Of a DNA stretch of 6,652 bases, positions 6,518 to 6,652 are shown one piece after another (the first letter of the stretch is position 1; every line of letters starts with the position of its first letter). Source of the DNA: an uncultured Eubacterium sp. (GTDB taxonomy: Bacteria; Bacillota; Clostridia; Oscillospirales; Acutalibacteraceae). Both the position numbers and the translations under genes were made by a program. The stretch spans positions 1 to 6,652 of the forward strand of contig CAMFQI010000068.1 of assembly GCA_945980015.1 (NCBI GenBank), in the 5' to 3' direction. The notes below the pieces were generated by a model. It worked only from the letters and a program-made list of their open reading frames with translations, made no database searches and was not told the origin of the DNA.

Positions 6518-6520
6518 ACA

Positions 6521-6652
6521 TTACATATACTTTTTTATCTCGTCAACCTTATTGAGCTGCTCCCAAGGAACATTTAGGTCTTCCCTACCCATATGGCCGT
6601 AAGCGGCAACAGCCTGATATATCGGTCTTCTCAAATCGAGAGTCTTGATAAT
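6521..6652 (-). CDS. metK: S-adenosylmethionine synthetase, C-terminal end (partial)
   Basis: Last 43 codons of an enzyme that makes S-adenosylmethionine from ATP and methionine. The reverse complement reads [20 protein letters not shown], then [20 protein letters not shown], ending KYM and TAA (complement of 6521-6523). The segment LRRPIY-x-x-x-AAYGH-x-GR, followed by L-x-x-PWE-x-L-x-K, is the characteristic C-terminus of bacterial MetK. The N-terminal and catalytic parts, including the ATP and metal sites, lie beyond the right edge, so completeness cannot be judged. The gene faces the AIM24-family gene tail to tail, and the two stop codons lie 48 bases apart with the shared hairpin between them. 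No promoter or SAM riboswitch can be assessed because the start is off the window. Confidence 0.92.
   Translation of the reverse strand: MIKTLDLRRPIYQAVAAYGHMGREDLNVPWEQLNKVDEIKKYM

Overview
The window reads as a chromosomal segment of an AT-rich, endospore-forming member of the Clostridia, probably a gut-type Oscillospirales or Ruminococcaceae relative. The main pointers are a clear SpoIIID sporulation regulator, a long clostridial-style ribose-phosphate pyrophosphokinase, a YfhO-family membrane protein and AGGAG-type ribosome binding sites. The species assignment is inference only. No tRNA, rRNA, CRISPR array, insertion sequence or phage gene is visible. Coding density is high, and no gene-free stretch exceeds about 120 bases.

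Layout. (1) Positions 2-2824 (+) hold a large polytopic membrane protein of the YfhO family. Its frame is open to the left edge, and its first residues look like the end of a GtrA-type membrane domain, so the gene starts outside the window. (2) Positions 2825-2943 are an AT-rich intergenic spacer with a 9-bp inverted repeat (possible terminator) and a probable promoter. (3) Positions 2944-6472 (+) hold five tightly spaced genes: prs (PRPP synthase), a small membrane-anchored protein with a lipocalin-like beta domain, spoIIID, proC (pyrroline-5-carboxylate reductase) and an AIM24-family protein. (4) Positions 6479-6517 hold a strong hairpin terminator that looks bidirectional. (5) Positions 6521-6652 (-) are the last 43 codons of metK (S-adenosylmethionine synthetase), converging on the cluster.

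How the genes fit together. prs, proC and metK are housekeeping genes of nucleotide, proline and methionine metabolism. spoIIID is a mother-cell transcription factor, yet it sits inside this run with only one base between its stop codon and the proC start. An extended -10 element lies just upstream of spoIIID, so spoIIID-proC-AIM24 may form a sub-operon in addition to any readthrough from prs. The YfhO protein is probably a cell-envelope glycosylation factor and is likely a separate transcription unit.

Most of the window is ordinary core genome. I found no convincing new multi-gene system. The best leads are the apparent GtrA-YfhO fusion, the placement and promoter of spoIIID, and the uncharacterised membrane-anchored protein between prs and spoIIID.
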